Under the pieces are notes generated by a model. It saw nothing but the letters and a program-made list of their open reading frames with translations. It ran no database searches and had not been told where the DNA came from. Below are positions 24,020 through 33,296 of a stretch of DNA of 64,000 bases, in pieces. This DNA is from VMCP01 sp965659745 (lineage in GTDB: Bacteria > Bacteroidota > Bacteroidia > NS11-12g > UBA955): assembly GCA_965659745.1 (NCBI GenBank), contig CBFHXF010000006.1:4352-68351 (forward strand). Reading direction: 5' to 3'. The translations under genes were made by a program, and so were the position numbers. Numbering within the stretch: the stretch's first letter is position 1; every line of letters starts with the position of its first letter.

Positions 24020-25663
24020 TTACATCATGCCGCCCATGCCACCCATGCCGTCCATTCCACCACCGTGTGAATGTGCAGGTTCTGGTTCTTTGATTTCGCT
24101 AAGTACGCACTCCGTAGTTAAGATCATACCGCCAATAGAGGCTGCATTCTCAAGAGCTACACGAGAAACTTTCTTAGGGTCAATAACACCGGCAGAAATT
24201 AAGTTTTCATAAACTTCAGTTCTGGCATTGTATCCGAAATCGTCTTTAGATTCTAATACTTTTTGAACTACGATACTTCCTTCGCCACCGGCATTGGCAA
24301 CGATTTGACGTAAAGGTTCTTCTAGTGCACGACGTACAATAGCAATACCTGTGGTTTCGTCATCATTCACTCCTGTTAGGCCATCTAAGGCGCTGATAGA
24401 ACGAATGAAGCTAACGCCACCACCAGGTACGATACCCTCTTCTACCGCAGCGCGGGTAGCGTGAAGAGCATCGTCTACGCGGTCTTTCTTTTCTTTCATT
24501 TCTACTTCAGTAGCGGCTCCAATGTAAAGAACGGCAACACCACCGGCTAACTTAGCCAAACGCTCTTGCAATTTTTCACGGTCGTAGTCTGAAGTGGTAT
24601 TCTCGATTTGTACTTTAATTTGATTTACACGGGCGTCGATGTGTTCTTTTTGACCCGCACCATTGATAATAGTGGTATTGTCTTTATCGATAGTGATTTT
24701 TTCAGCAGTACCTAGATCGTCTAATGTGGCATCGTCTAGTTTACGACCTTGCTCTTCAGAAATTACGGTACCCCCTGTAAGGATCGCAATGTCTTGCAAC
24801 ATTTCTTTTCTGCGATCTCCAAATCCAGGAGCTTTAACAGCGGCAATTTTGAGTGAGCCACGGATGCGGTTTACAACTAAAGTAGCCAAGGCTTCGCCTT
24901 CGATATCTTCGGCAATAATCAACAAAGGTTTTCCGGTTTGAACTACCTTTTCCAATACAGGAATTAAATCCTTCATGGTGCTGATTTTCTTATCGTAGAT
25001 CAAAATGAATGCGTTTTCTAATTCCGCTTCCATTTTGTCGGTATTGGTTACAAAATATGAACTCAAATAACCGCGATCGAACTGCATACCTTCAACTACA
25101 TCAACGGTGGTTTCTGTACCTTTTGCTTCTTCAACGGTAATTACACCGTCTTTACCCACGCGGTGCATGGCTTCGGCAATAAGTTTACCGATATTTTCAT
25201 CGCTGTTAGCAGAAATAGTAGCTACTTGTTCGATTTTGCTGTTGTCATCACCAACGGGGTGTGCCATATCGTTCAATTTTGCTACAACGGCTTTAACCGC
25301 TTTTTCAATACCGCGCTTCAAATCCATTGGGTTGGCACCCGCGGCTACGTTTTTCAAGCCTGCGGTTACGATAGCTTGAGCTAAAACGGTAGCGGTAGTG
25401 GTACCATCACCAGCGATATCAGCTGTTTTGCTGGCAACTTCCTTCAACATTTGAGCTCCCATATTTTCAACGGGATCTTGTAATTCGATTTCTTTAGCTA
25501 CGGTAACTCCGTCTTTGGTAACGTGAGGAGCACCAAATTTCTTATCGATAACTACGTTACGTCCTTTAGGACCTAAGGTTACTTTTACGGCGTTTGCTAA
25601 TGCATCAACACCGCGTTTCAAACCGTCGCGAGCGGTTAAATTAAAATCTATTTTCTTTGCCAT
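24020..25663 (-). CDS. groL: chaperonin GroEL
   Basis: A complete 547-aa 60-kDa chaperonin that folds proteins in the cytoplasm with GroES and ATP. It has the nucleotide-site segments TLGPKGRNVV and DGTTTATVL, and ends in the usual GGM-rich tail (GGMDGMGGMGGMM). It lies 19 bp after groES in the standard groES-groEL order. Codon use is biased as expected for a highly expressed gene. Confidence 0.98.
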   Translation of the reverse strand: MAKKIDFNLTARDGLKRGVDALANAVKVTLGPKGRNVVIDKKFGAPHVTKDGVTVAKEIELQDPVENMGAQMLKEVASKTADIAGDGTTTATVLAQAIVTAGLKNVAAGANPMDLKRGIEKAVKAVVAKLNDMAHPVGDDNSKIEQVATISANSDENIGKLIAEAMHRVGKDGVITVEEAKGTETTVDVVEGMQFDRGYLSSYFVTNTDKMEAELENAFILIYDKKISTMKDLIPVLEKVVQTGKPLLIIAEDIEGEALATLVVNRIRGSLKIAAVKAPGFGDRRKEMLQDIAILTGGTVISEEQGRKLDDATLDDLGTAEKITIDKDNTTIINGAGQKEHIDARVNQIKVQIENTTSDYDREKLQERLAKLAGGVAVLYIGAATEVEMKEKKDRVDDALHATRAAVEEGIVPGGGVSFIRSISALDGLTGVNDDETTGIAIVRRALEEPLRQIVANAGGEGSIVVQKVLESKDDFGYNARTEVYENLISAGVIDPKKVSRVALENAASIGGMILTTECVLSEIKEPEPAHSHGGGMDGMGGMGGMM

Positions 25664-25682
25664 AACTTCTTTGAACTAAAAA

Positions 25683-25958
25683 TTAAACGATTGCTAAAAT
25701 ATCAGATTCTTTCATGATAAGGTAATCCTTACCTTCAACGCTAATTTCTGTACCGGCATACTTGCCATAAAGAACAGTGTCGCCAACGGTAACGGTCATA
25801 GGCTCATCGGCTTTACCTGCACCCACGGCGATTACTTTTCCGCGTTGTGGTTTTTCTTTTGCAGTATCAGGGATAATGATGCCTGATGCAGTGGTTTGCT
25901 CTGCGGCAACCGGTTCTATCAGAACGCGATCGGCCAAAGGTTTGATGTTAACTGACAT
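25683..25958 (-). CDS. groS: co-chaperonin GroES
   Basis: A 91-aa co-chaperonin with PLADRVLIEP at the N-terminus and the mobile loop around EQTTASGIIIPDTAKEKPQ. It caps the GroEL ring. The upstream 120 bp has no CIRCE element (TTAGCACTC-N9-GAGTGCTAA), so HrcA control is not indicated. A TTTG (minus strand) followed after about 19-20 bp by GAAATTCG is a weak promoter candidate. Confidence 0.98.
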   Translation of the reverse strand: MSVNIKPLADRVLIEPVAAEQTTASGIIIPDTAKEKPQRGKVIAVGAGKADEPMTVTVGDTVLYGKYAGTEISVEGKDYLIMKESDILAIV

Positions 25959-26061
25959 ATTGAATTTTAGTTTTTATAAGGTTTTGTGTTTTGTTTATTA
26001 CGAATTTCGTGCCACTCGCACTTTAATGCAAATTTTTCCGTTTTTGATAGGATTAGGTGAC

Positions 26062-26095
26062 AAAAATTCGCTCTAACAATGTCACTTTGTCAGAG
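26062..26095 (-). terminator. possible terminator overlapping the waaA stop codon
   Basis: CTCTAACAA (26071-26079) and TTGTCAGAG (26087-26095) pair over 9 bp with one G-U. The waaA stop codon sits in the loop. On the minus strand a TTTTT run follows 4 bp later. This would separate waaA from groES downstream. Confidence 0.5.
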
Positions 26096-27344
26096 CAGCC
26101 AAACAAAATGGCCAAACGCCTTCCATTTTTGGCGTATTGCTTTCAAAAAAGGCTTGTGCTTGGCTCTGATGAAATCTAATGAGTTGCGAATTTCCGCTGT
26201 GAAATAAAAGGAATGTCAATATTCTAGAAAGCTCTTTTGGGGTAGAGGCGTGCAAGGCAGCTTTGGCGTTGACCGCTTCTTGGGCTTCGGGAAATTTCTC
26301 GTGGTTGCTGCCAAATAATACAGGTACTCCTGAAGAAAGGGGTTCAATGATATTATGAAGGGCATTTTTGAATCCGCCCCCAATAATGGCTATTGTTGCA
26401 TGGCGGTAAATGTATTTCAATTTGCCTATTCCATCTACCAATACGATGGCATTGGTTTGGGGGTGCTGCAGCCAATGGGAAAGGCGCTGTGATTGTCCAT
26501 GCAGCCTAGATTCAATGTGCAGTAAGTTTTTTTCACTCACATCATGAGGCGCCAACACAAATCGATAATCACCGGTATTAAGCGGTGCCACTTGTAACAG
26601 TACTTCGAGTTCTTCTTGCCAAGAACTTCCCCATACAATATTGAGTTTCTCTTCCCATATTTTGATTTCGGAATCGGAAAATACGGACGGAGAATTCTTA
26701 AGTTCTGCAGTTTGTAAAAAACGGATATCGCCGGTTAATAGGCAGGGTGTTGTGGGCAATAAGGACGTTAAAATTTGTTGTGTGGTAATATTCTGACAAC
26801 CGAAAACCAATGCTCTCTTTAGGGCATTGCGCCAAGGTTGCGCCCAGGATTTTGTCAAAAAATGATTATGGCGCAAGAGTACATTCCAATATAAAAACGG
26901 GATGTTCTTATGATTCAAAACTCGGATATGGGAAAGCCAAAATTCGTATTTTGCAAAAATCACAAGATCAGGTTGCAACAAGGAAACAAAACGGTTCGCT
27001 AAAAGGGGTGTATCGTGTTGTAAATAGTGCGATTGCCAAGATGAGGGCATTTCGGCATGTTCATAGCCGGATGGAGAGAAAAAGCTTACGTGAATTTCAG
27101 AATGTAGTTCAGTTTGTAATTTTAATAGTAAGGGCAAAAGCATCTGGAACTCGCCTAATGAGGCGGCATGCGCCCAAACTCGTTTTTTATTTTTTGGGGG
27201 AAGTTGTTTAAGGCGTTCTAAAGATTGTTTACGCCCTCGAAGCATTTTTGCTAGTTTAGATTCCCCCGAGAGAAATAATGCCAGTAGGGCTAAGGCCGCT
27301 TGGCTCAAATACATGAGCAATTGATATGCAAGCCTTACCCACAT
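26082..27344 (-). CDS. waaA: 3-deoxy-D-manno-octulosonic acid transferase
   Basis: A 420-aa family GT30 Kdo transferase, which adds Kdo to lipid IVA at the inner face of the inner membrane. An N-terminal membrane-associated helix is followed by WAHAASLGEF with the conserved Glu general base, then FAKYEFW and, in the C-terminal half, GGGFKNALHNIIEPLSSGVPVLFG, the CMP-Kdo-binding block. It overlaps the upstream barrel gene by one base (TAATG). The length is typical. Confidence 0.93.
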   Translation of the reverse strand: MWVRLAYQLLMYLSQAALALLALFLSGESKLAKMLRGRKQSLERLKQLPPKNKKRVWAHAASLGEFQMLLPLLLKLQTELHSEIHVSFFSPSGYEHAEMPSSWQSHYLQHDTPLLANRFVSLLQPDLVIFAKYEFWLSHIRVLNHKNIPFLYWNVLLRHNHFLTKSWAQPWRNALKRALVFGCQNITTQQILTSLLPTTPCLLTGDIRFLQTAELKNSPSVFSDSEIKIWEEKLNIVWGSSWQEELEVLLQVAPLNTGDYRFVLAPHDVSEKNLLHIESRLHGQSQRLSHWLQHPQTNAIVLVDGIGKLKYIYRHATIAIIGGGFKNALHNIIEPLSSGVPVLFGSNHEKFPEAQEAVNAKAALHASTPKELSRILTFLLFHSGNSQLIRFHQSQAQAFFESNTPKMEGVWPFCLAALTK

Positions 27345-28120
27345 TATTCCATGTAATAATCTACTTCACTTACGCGATCGCGGAAATTGATTGGCACCAT
27401 AATGCTGAAAACGCCGCCAATATAGGTGTCGATAATGTTTCCGGTATTTGGGGTTTGGGTGGCAAAATCGTAGGGATGTATGCGGGTGCCGCGACCTTGG
27501 CCGGCTTCTAAACCGAGGGTAAAAGAAATGGCTTCGTTGTTGATATATTGTAGTTTAAGTTGTTCAAATATTTGGGCACCTTGGGTATGTCGGTTATAGC
27601 CGCCTTGGAAATTACCATCTATTTGTGGCAATTGATCAAGATCAAAAGTAAATTTTGTGTAGTGATTGTAGTATCCAATTCCACCGCCTGTTTGGAGCAA
27701 TAAACGATGGTTCCTATTTTTATGTAGGATCCAATTTTTCATGGCAAATACGCGGGTTGAAAATCCACGTTGGTAAGTTCTGATAACGGCAGGAAAGCCG
27801 TTCATGTCAATTAAGGTTCCGGAATCGGAAGTAAGGGGACCGTAAATGCCGCTAGTGTTGACATTAGATCCTAAGAAAAAGGAGTAATCGGCGCCGACAG
27901 ACCAATTGCTGCGGTGTGAATATTCAATGCCTAGGGGTACGGATAGGTGGGTGGGGTAGCGTTGGGCCCAATTGCCTCCAGTGGCATAATAGCCTATACC
28001 CGCATGCAAGAAGAACCAGCGTTTTTCTTTTGGGTTTATAGGTCCTTCCGATAGTTGCGCTTTAAGGGGAATGCTTAAAAGTAAAAGGAAGAGGCCAATA
28101 TTGCGTTTTACACACTGCAT
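27344..28120 (-). CDS. predicted outer-membrane beta-barrel protein
   Basis: A 258-aa exported protein with a signal peptide (to about residue 22, LKAQ). The body is rich in alternating aromatic strands (FFLHAGIGYYATGG, IEYSHRSNWSVGADYSFFLG, LLLQTGGGIGYYNHY) and ends in a strand, as in small outer-membrane barrels. No family is recognised. It lies in a run of same-strand genes and shares a TAATG junction with waaA, which may place it in outer-membrane assembly, though this is inference from position. Confidence 0.65.
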   Translation of the reverse strand: MQCVKRNIGLFLLLLSIPLKAQLSEGPINPKEKRWFFLHAGIGYYATGGNWAQRYPTHLSVPLGIEYSHRSNWSVGADYSFFLGSNVNTSGIYGPLTSDSGTLIDMNGFPAVIRTYQRGFSTRVFAMKNWILHKNRNHRLLLQTGGGIGYYNHYTKFTFDLDQLPQIDGNFQGGYNRHTQGAQIFEQLKLQYINNEAISFTLGLEAGQGRGTRIHPYDFATQTPNTGNIIDTYIGGVFSIMVPINFRDRVSEVDYYME

Positions 28121-28133
28121 GGACCAAAGTTAA

Positions 28134-28913
28134 TTAATTTGCCGTAATCAGGCAGTTTTTTATTGCATCTAAGAAGGCTTGCGGTTGCTCCGCGTGCACC
28201 CAATGTCCGGCGTTGGGAATAGTGACAAGTTCGGATTGAGGAAATATTTTTTGGATGTCTTGGAAATCGGCCTCTTGAATATACGCACTGTTCGCCCCTG
28301 CGATGAAAGTGGCAGGAAGTTTGTGAATTTGTGAAAACTCTAAAGCCCCGATAATTTCGAGGTAATAATTTTCGATGGCTTCGATATTGATTTTTAATTG
28401 GTAGCCGCCTTCGGGCCTGCTTTCAATGTTTTTGAGAAGGAACTGACGAATGCCTATATCGCTGGCGTATTCAGAGAATGCCAAGTCGGCATCTTTTCTG
28501 TTGGCGATGCGATCGAATGGGATTTCTTTGAATGCTTGTATGAACTGCGTGTGGCTGGGTTTGTAGGTTTTTGGGGCAATATCTACGACAACGAGGTGAT
28601 GAACGTAATTTGGGTGGGTATCGACAAATTTCATGGCGGTTTTTCCTCCCATGGAATGTCCGATAAGGCAGATTTGTGGGTGTTGAAAATAATCGATTAG
28701 ATTCTTTAGGTCTTCCACCATTGCATTAAAGCTGGCATCAGGGTGGTGGAACGATTTGCCGTGATTTCGGGCGTCGTAGGTGATTACAAAGAAATGTTCA
28801 GATAGATTTTGGGCAATGTTATGCCAATTGTCGAGCATCCCAAAAACGCCGTGGGCAATATAAAGGGGAGGCAAATGTGCCTCCCCATAGGTTTTGTAAT
28901 TGACTAAATTCAT
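28134..28913 (-). CDS. alpha/beta hydrolase (YbfF-like esterase)
   Basis: A 259-aa cytoplasmic alpha/beta hydrolase without a signal peptide. Motifs in order: oxyanion loop HGVFGMLDNW (19-28), YDARNHGKS, nucleophile elbow GHSMGGKTA, and the catalytic His near the end in NAGHWVHAE. The layout matches the YbfF group of short acyl-esterases. The natural substrate is unknown. It overlaps ald by one base (TAATG), so the two are coupled. Confidence 0.85.
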   Translation of the reverse strand: MNLVNYKTYGEAHLPPLYIAHGVFGMLDNWHNIAQNLSEHFFVITYDARNHGKSFHHPDASFNAMVEDLKNLIDYFQHPQICLIGHSMGGKTAMKFVDTHPNYVHHLVVVDIAPKTYKPSHTQFIQAFKEIPFDRIANRKDADLAFSEYASDIGIRQFLLKNIESRPEGGYQLKINIEAIENYYLEIIGALEFSQIHKLPATFIAGANSAYIQEADFQDIQKIFPQSELVTIPNAGHWVHAEQPQAFLDAIKNCLITAN

Positions 28914-30025
28914 TAAGCAAGCACTTCGGATACGGGCGTGTACTCCAAATTGAACGCTTGGCTTACTCCCTCATATACGATTTTACCGTTAACCACATTC
29001 AATCCTAAGCGCAAATCTGCGTTGTCTTTGCAGGCTTGCTGCCAACCTTTATTCGCCAATTGGATGGCATAAGGTAGGGTAGCATTAGTTAATGCTAGGG
29101 TAGATGTGTAAGGAACGGCACCAGGCATATTGGCTACACAATAGTGTACTACACCATCTACTACGTAGGTAGGTTCGGCGTGGGTGGTAGGTTTAGAAGT
29201 TTCGAAACAACCGCCTTGGTCAATAGCTACGTCAACAATTACCGCACCGGTTTTCATAGTAGAGAGCATGTCTTTGGTGATAAGTTTAGGTGCTTTAGCA
29301 CCTGGAATTAGCACGCCACCGATAACTAAATCGGCGGTTTTGATGGCTTCTCTAATGTTGTATTCGCTGCTGTATTGAGTTTTAACGTTGGCTGGCATGA
29401 TGTCGTCTAATTGGCGTAAGCGGTTTAGATTTACATCCATAATGGTAACATCGGCACCCATACCTGCGGCCATTTTGGCTGCTTGGGTTCCTACGATACC
29501 GCCACCAAGTACGATTACATTAGCGGGTTTTACTCCGGGTACGCCGCCCAAAAGAATGCCTAGGCCTCCCATGGGTTTTTCTAAATATTTAGCTCCTTCT
29601 TGGATACTCATGCGACCTGCTACTTCACTCATAGGAATTAACAAGGGAAGGGTGCGATTCACTTCAACGGTTTCATAAGCAAGGCAAATGGCACCGGATT
29701 TGATCATGGCATGGGTTAGGGGTTCATAAGAAGCAAAATGGAAGTAGGTGAATAGCAATTGATTCTCGCGAATAAGTGCGTATTCAGACTCAATAGGTTC
29801 TTTCACTTTTACAATCATTTCAGCAATGCCATACACCTCTTCAATTGTGTTGAGGATGTGGGCACCTGCCTGCTTGTATTGTTCGTCTGAAAAACCGCTT
29901 CCGTTTCCTGCTGTGTGCTGCACATACACTGTATGTCCGTGTTTAACGAATTCTTGTACACCTCCTGGCGTAACCGCAACGCGGTTTTCGTTGTTTTTGA
30001 TTTCTTTAGGTACCCCGATTATCAT
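28913..30025 (-). CDS. ald: alanine dehydrogenase
   Basis: A 370-aa NAD-dependent alanine dehydrogenase (L-alanine to pyruvate and ammonia). It has the family N-terminus MIIGVPKEIKNNENRVA, the NAD-binding loop VLGGGIVGTQAA and the conserved VDVAIDQGGCFET segment. Length is standard. It is first gene of an ald-hydrolase pair. A TATATTTG box (reverse of 30040-30047), flanked by a TGGCG/CGCCA inverted repeat, lies 14 bp before the ATG and is the likely promoter. Confidence 0.95.
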   Translation of the reverse strand: MIIGVPKEIKNNENRVAVTPGGVQEFVKHGHTVYVQHTAGNGSGFSDEQYKQAGAHILNTIEEVYGIAEMIVKVKEPIESEYALIRENQLLFTYFHFASYEPLTHAMIKSGAICLAYETVEVNRTLPLLIPMSEVAGRMSIQEGAKYLEKPMGGLGILLGGVPGVKPANVIVLGGGIVGTQAAKMAAGMGADVTIMDVNLNRLRQLDDIMPANVKTQYSSEYNIREAIKTADLVIGGVLIPGAKAPKLITKDMLSTMKTGAVIVDVAIDQGGCFETSKPTTHAEPTYVVDGVVHYCVANMPGAVPYTSTLALTNATLPYAIQLANKGWQQACKDNADLRLGLNVVNGKIVYEGVSQAFNLEYTPVSEVLA

Positions 30026-30035
30026 AAAAAAATGT

Positions 30036-30053
30036 GGCGCAAATATACGCCAT
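30036..30053 (-). promoter_or_regulatory. ald -7 box inside a short inverted repeat
   Basis: On the minus strand TATATTTG (30040-30047 region) fits TAnnTTTG, and it is bracketed by TGGCG and CGCCA. The palindrome over the -7 box could be an operator. No -33 TTTG at the ideal distance; a TTTTG lies closer in. Confidence 0.4.
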
Positions 30054-30073
30054 CAAAACGAATAAGTGGCAGT

Positions 30074-31075
30074 CTATTGCTGTGATTCTAATACTTTATC
30101 CATAAAGCATTTAACCGATTCCTCGGTGCGCATGAAACTCAAATTATGGGGTTTAACGGGTTCGGATTTTAGCCATTGATGGAAAATCCCACTGAAGTTT
30201 ATGTCGAGTCGTTCTACTACAGGAACATGGAACTCTTCCAAGGCCGCGGCGTTACAATATTGTTCGTATTGACCTTGTATAGGAATTACCATTAAACGCT
30301 TCCCAAGAAAAAGAGCTTCGGCAGGGGTTTCAAATCCGGCACCGCAAATAATACCGCGGCTATGAATCATGCTTTGGGCAAAAGCCTCGTTACCCACGGG
30401 TTTCCAATTGATATTATAGTCAGATTCTTCCCGCTTGCATTCTTTGGAGAAGACTTCAAATTGCACGCCGTCGATGCCGTAGAAATAGCGTCTGATTTCA
30501 GCGTTGGAGTAGTGCGGTAGATAAACGGTAATGTGTTTTTTTTGAGTGGGAACGGCGTCCCAAAGTGAATTTTTAATGATCGGTGGCAGAATCCAGTCGT
30601 CGTAGGATTTGAAATGAAATCCCACTTTATGGGGACTTGAGCAATAATTTTGCATGATCCATTCCGCGAAATAATCTCGTTTTAGGGGTCTAGGGGTATT
30701 CGGACTGTGGAAGCTGGCTTGGTGTCCCCAATGCCAAAAGGCTTTTCCCTTGCGTTTACAGGCCCGAGCAGATATAAATTCGAAATCGGAAATGACTAAA
30801 TCATATTTTTCTACGGGAAGTTGGTTTATTTCACGATTCAGATAAATGGGATTGAGTTGTTTTAGAATTTTAAGGGTATCTAATTTTCCATTTGCACTAT
30901 AGAATAAAGAGATGCCGTTACTGCGAAATTTTACGGGTAAATCGGGTCTTAAGCTGGCATTGCTGCCACTCAAGAATACGTCAACGGTGCCGTATTTCTT
31001 CAGAAAAGGAACCAATTCGATGGCCCGGGCAATATGTCCATTTCCAGTGGCTTGTACGGCATAAAGTATTTTCAT
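30074..31075 (-). CDS. glycosyltransferase (MurG/MJ1255-like GT-B fold)
   Basis: A 333-aa protein opening with MKILYAVQATGNGHIARA, a GT-B N-terminal motif like that of the MJ1255/MurG-type 'glycosyltransferase family protein' group. The C-terminal region GIICGAGFETPAEALFLGKRLMVIP is the nucleotide-sugar-binding block. The substrate is unknown; neighbours (an LpxH-like phosphatase 8 bp upstream) suggest a cell-envelope glycolipid. The start was moved to 31075 because the preceding ten residues do not fit the fold and overlap the upstream gene. Confidence 0.8.
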   Translation of the reverse strand: MKILYAVQATGNGHIARAIELVPFLKKYGTVDVFLSGSNASLRPDLPVKFRSNGISLFYSANGKLDTLKILKQLNPIYLNREINQLPVEKYDLVISDFEFISARACKRKGKAFWHWGHQASFHSPNTPRPLKRDYFAEWIMQNYCSSPHKVGFHFKSYDDWILPPIIKNSLWDAVPTQKKHITVYLPHYSNAEIRRYFYGIDGVQFEVFSKECKREESDYNINWKPVGNEAFAQSMIHSRGIICGAGFETPAEALFLGKRLMVIPIQGQYEQYCNAAALEEFHVPVVERLDINFSGIFHQWLKSEPVKPHNLSFMRTEESVKCFMDKVLESQQ

Positions 31076-31083
31076 GGTAAGGG

Positions 31084-31938
31084 TTACAAAGCACTTTGAA
31101 TCCAAAATGCCACCTTTTCGGTTAATACATCTGGAATTCTAGAAGTGGGGAAGGGTTCTAAAATGGTATTGATTTCGGCCTTTTTTTGTTGTTCGAAATA
31201 GTAAATGTTCCACTCACCTTTTTTGTACTCCAAGCTCGTTAAATTCTCAATCCAATCGCCACTATTTAAGTAAATGGTTGATTTGCCGTCTTTTTCGAAT
31301 ATGCGTTTTTGGGGTTGATGAATATGTCCGCAGATAACGTAATCAAACCCTTCTTGAATGGCAAGCTCTCCGGCTGTATTTTCGAAATCACTGATCCAAG
31401 AAACGGCTTTTTTTACGCTGTTCTTTACTTTTTTAGAAAAGCTTCGTTTTTCCTTTCCAAGCAAGGTTAAAACTTTGTTTGTCCAATGGTTCAACCAAAT
31501 AAGAAAATCGTAACCATGTCCGCCTAATTTGGCTATTATTTTTGCACTTCCCTTGGTGGTGGCATCGAAAACATCACCGTGGAATATCCATGTTTTTTTA
31601 CCGTCTAATTCCAATACCAGCTTGTCGTCTAATACCAAGTTTCCCACTCGGGTACCCGAGTATTTGCGAAGGGCTTCATCGTGGTTTCCGGTAATATAGT
31701 ACACTTGGGTACCTTGTTCCATGAGTTTGAAAACCTCGCGGATGACTTGAATGTGAGCGGGTGGGAAATATTTTTTTCTGAATTGCCAAATATCAATAAT
31801 ATCTCCATTTAACACCAAAATACGAGGCTGAATTCCTTTTAAATATTGAACAATTTCTAGGGCATGACAGCCGAAGGTTCCTAAGTGTAAATCGCTTATT
31901 ACGCAGACCTCCATTAACCGTTTTTCCGATTGTTGCAT
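31084..31938 (-). CDS. UDP-2,3-diacylglucosamine diphosphatase-family metallophosphatase
   Basis: A 284-aa calcineurin-type phosphoesterase. Metal motifs are SDLHLG (15-20), LNGDIIDIW, TGNHDE, FHGDVFD and CGHIHQP. The layout resembles the LpxH group, which hydrolyses UDP-2,3-diacylglucosamine to lipid X in lipid A synthesis. LpxH proper is about 240 aa, so this somewhat longer member could act on another pyrophosphate. It is followed at 8 bp by the GT-B glycosyltransferase, which fits an envelope-lipid pathway. A start at 31914 (MEVCVISDLHLG) is also possible. Confidence 0.82.
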   Translation of the reverse strand: MQQSEKRLMEVCVISDLHLGTFGCHALEIVQYLKGIQPRILVLNGDIIDIWQFRKKYFPPAHIQVIREVFKLMEQGTQVYYITGNHDEALRKYSGTRVGNLVLDDKLVLELDGKKTWIFHGDVFDATTKGSAKIIAKLGGHGYDFLIWLNHWTNKVLTLLGKEKRSFSKKVKNSVKKAVSWISDFENTAGELAIQEGFDYVICGHIHQPQKRIFEKDGKSTIYLNSGDWIENLTSLEYKKGEWNIYYFEQQKKAEINTILEPFPTSRIPDVLTEKVAFWIQSAL

Positions 31939-32000
31939 ATGGAATCAAAATTCTGATTTACATGATATTGGAAGATTGTTACCAAGTGAATCTTGTGCTA

Positions 32001-32034
32001 AAAAAAAATTACCGCTGTGTTAAGCGGTAATTTT
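32001..32034 (-). terminator. rho-independent terminator of the C1 peptidase gene
   Basis: AAAATTACCGCT (32005-32016) pairs perfectly with AGCGGTAATTTT (32023-32034). On the minus strand it runs into eight Ts (32001-32008). Confidence 0.88.
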
Positions 32035-32060
32035 AAATTCATATGAAATTGATAATTAAT

Positions 32061-33248
32061 TTACCATCCCATTTTTTTCTTGATGTTTTTGGGTACCCCG
32101 TTCTTATTTACGAGTATCGAAATCGTTTTATACTTTAGATAATTTTCACTGGCGTATAAATATCCATTAGCAGGATTATCAATGCCCCATGAATTTTTAA
32201 CAAGGTAATAAGGAGTTTGGGAGGTTTCTTCCATGTATTTCGCCACAATATGCATGCCATGATCGTCTGTAGTAGATTGGTTGTCGAAGGCTTCTTGTCG
32301 AAGCTTACTGTCGATGGTTTTTTCTACAATAGGCTTGTTAAAAGCATCTCCCTTTTTCTCGGCACCGGCATTATTGAAAAGTCGATCGTCTTTACCTATT
32401 TTTTTTATGAGTGAATCGTGTTGTGGCGCAATTGCAAGCGCATCTCGGAACGAGAAGCCTTTTTCACTCACATCCGTTGCCCATGCTATTGAGTGTCCTT
32501 TTTCAAGAGATTCGTTAACGGTAGCCATGAGTTCATCTAGCGGTAAATTCCAAGCGGTTTGCATAGACCAATTATCTGGAACTTCGATGGCAAAGGTTTG
32601 GTAATAGGGGTGGTGGGTAAATGAAGTCAACATGGCATAATCGTTCATGTTCAGACCGAGTGATTTCGCAAAAGTTTGAGGCGTGTAGGTTTTGCCTTGA
32701 TATTCAAATGATTCAGGTATTTTTCCTAAATAAGCATCCAAAATGCCTTCTACGGCTTGAATCCATTCAGGACCGATTTGTCCTGGTTTTTCTTTTGCGA
32801 TGGCTTCAACCACTGGTTTTAACACGGACATCAATTGATTGTGATTATGGCGGGTTTTCCCATTTACGAGTCCGGAATAAACAGATTCGGGCACGATGCC
32901 ATATTTCTCAATTATAAAGGGAATATCATGACCTTCACCCCCTTCGTCGAATTGGTGCTTTCCACCCATGCGCACAAAGGTTATGGCTTTTTCTACATAG
33001 GCATTACGAGCCACGAACATTTCGCTCAAATCGTGGCTGCCTTTTCCCATTTTGATTAGCTCAGATTCAAAAAAAGATAAGGTACTGTAGCTCCAACAGG
33101 TGCCCGTTCGGCATTGATCGCGGACGGCGGTTTTGTCTACACTATGAATTTCTTTGAATTGATATTGGCTTCCGGGTTTGTTGGTAACTTGGGCCATTGC
33201 AGGGAAGAAAAGGGCCCCACACATAATAAAACCTAATATTTTTTTCAC
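32061..33248 (-). CDS. C1 family (bleomycin-hydrolase-like) cysteine peptidase, exported
   Basis: A 395-aa papain-superfamily peptidase of the C1B type with a signal peptide (to about residue 20, AMAQ), so it acts in the periplasm or outside. Catalytic residues are Q45 (DQCRTGTC), C51 (CWSYS), H333 (GMHIV) and N352 (KNSWG). C1B enzymes are aminopeptidases, usually cytoplasmic hexamers; an exported form is common in Bacteroidota. The start codon is GTG (33246-33248) with a TATATTTG box ending 4 bp before it, so the transcript may be leaderless. It is a single gene with its own terminator. Confidence 0.87.
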   Translation of the reverse strand: MKKILGFIMCGALFFPAMAQVTNKPGSQYQFKEIHSVDKTAVRDQCRTGTCWSYSTLSFFESELIKMGKGSHDLSEMFVARNAYVEKAITFVRMGGKHQFDEGGEGHDIPFIIEKYGIVPESVYSGLVNGKTRHNHNQLMSVLKPVVEAIAKEKPGQIGPEWIQAVEGILDAYLGKIPESFEYQGKTYTPQTFAKSLGLNMNDYAMLTSFTHHPYYQTFAIEVPDNWSMQTAWNLPLDELMATVNESLEKGHSIAWATDVSEKGFSFRDALAIAPQHDSLIKKIGKDDRLFNNAGAEKKGDAFNKPIVEKTIDSKLRQEAFDNQSTTDDHGMHIVAKYMEETSQTPYYLVKNSWGIDNPANGYLYASENYLKYKTISILVNKNGVPKNIKKKMGW

Positions 33249-33252
33249 TGGC

Positions 33253-33260
33253 CAAATATA
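33253..33260 (-). promoter_or_regulatory. putative -7 box of the C1 peptidase gene
   Basis: Read on the minus strand: TATATTTG, a full match to TAnnTTTG, ending 4 bp before the GTG start. A matching -33 TTTG is not clear. Confidence 0.42.
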
Positions 33261-33296
33261 ATTAAAATAGTACAGTTTTTATGTGTTTAGCGTGAT

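Noticed and set aside
25959..26081. CIRCE/HrcA operator before groES
   Set aside because: The TTAGCACTC-N9-GAGTGCTAA pattern is absent; only a short GTGC-N5-GCAC dyad is seen.
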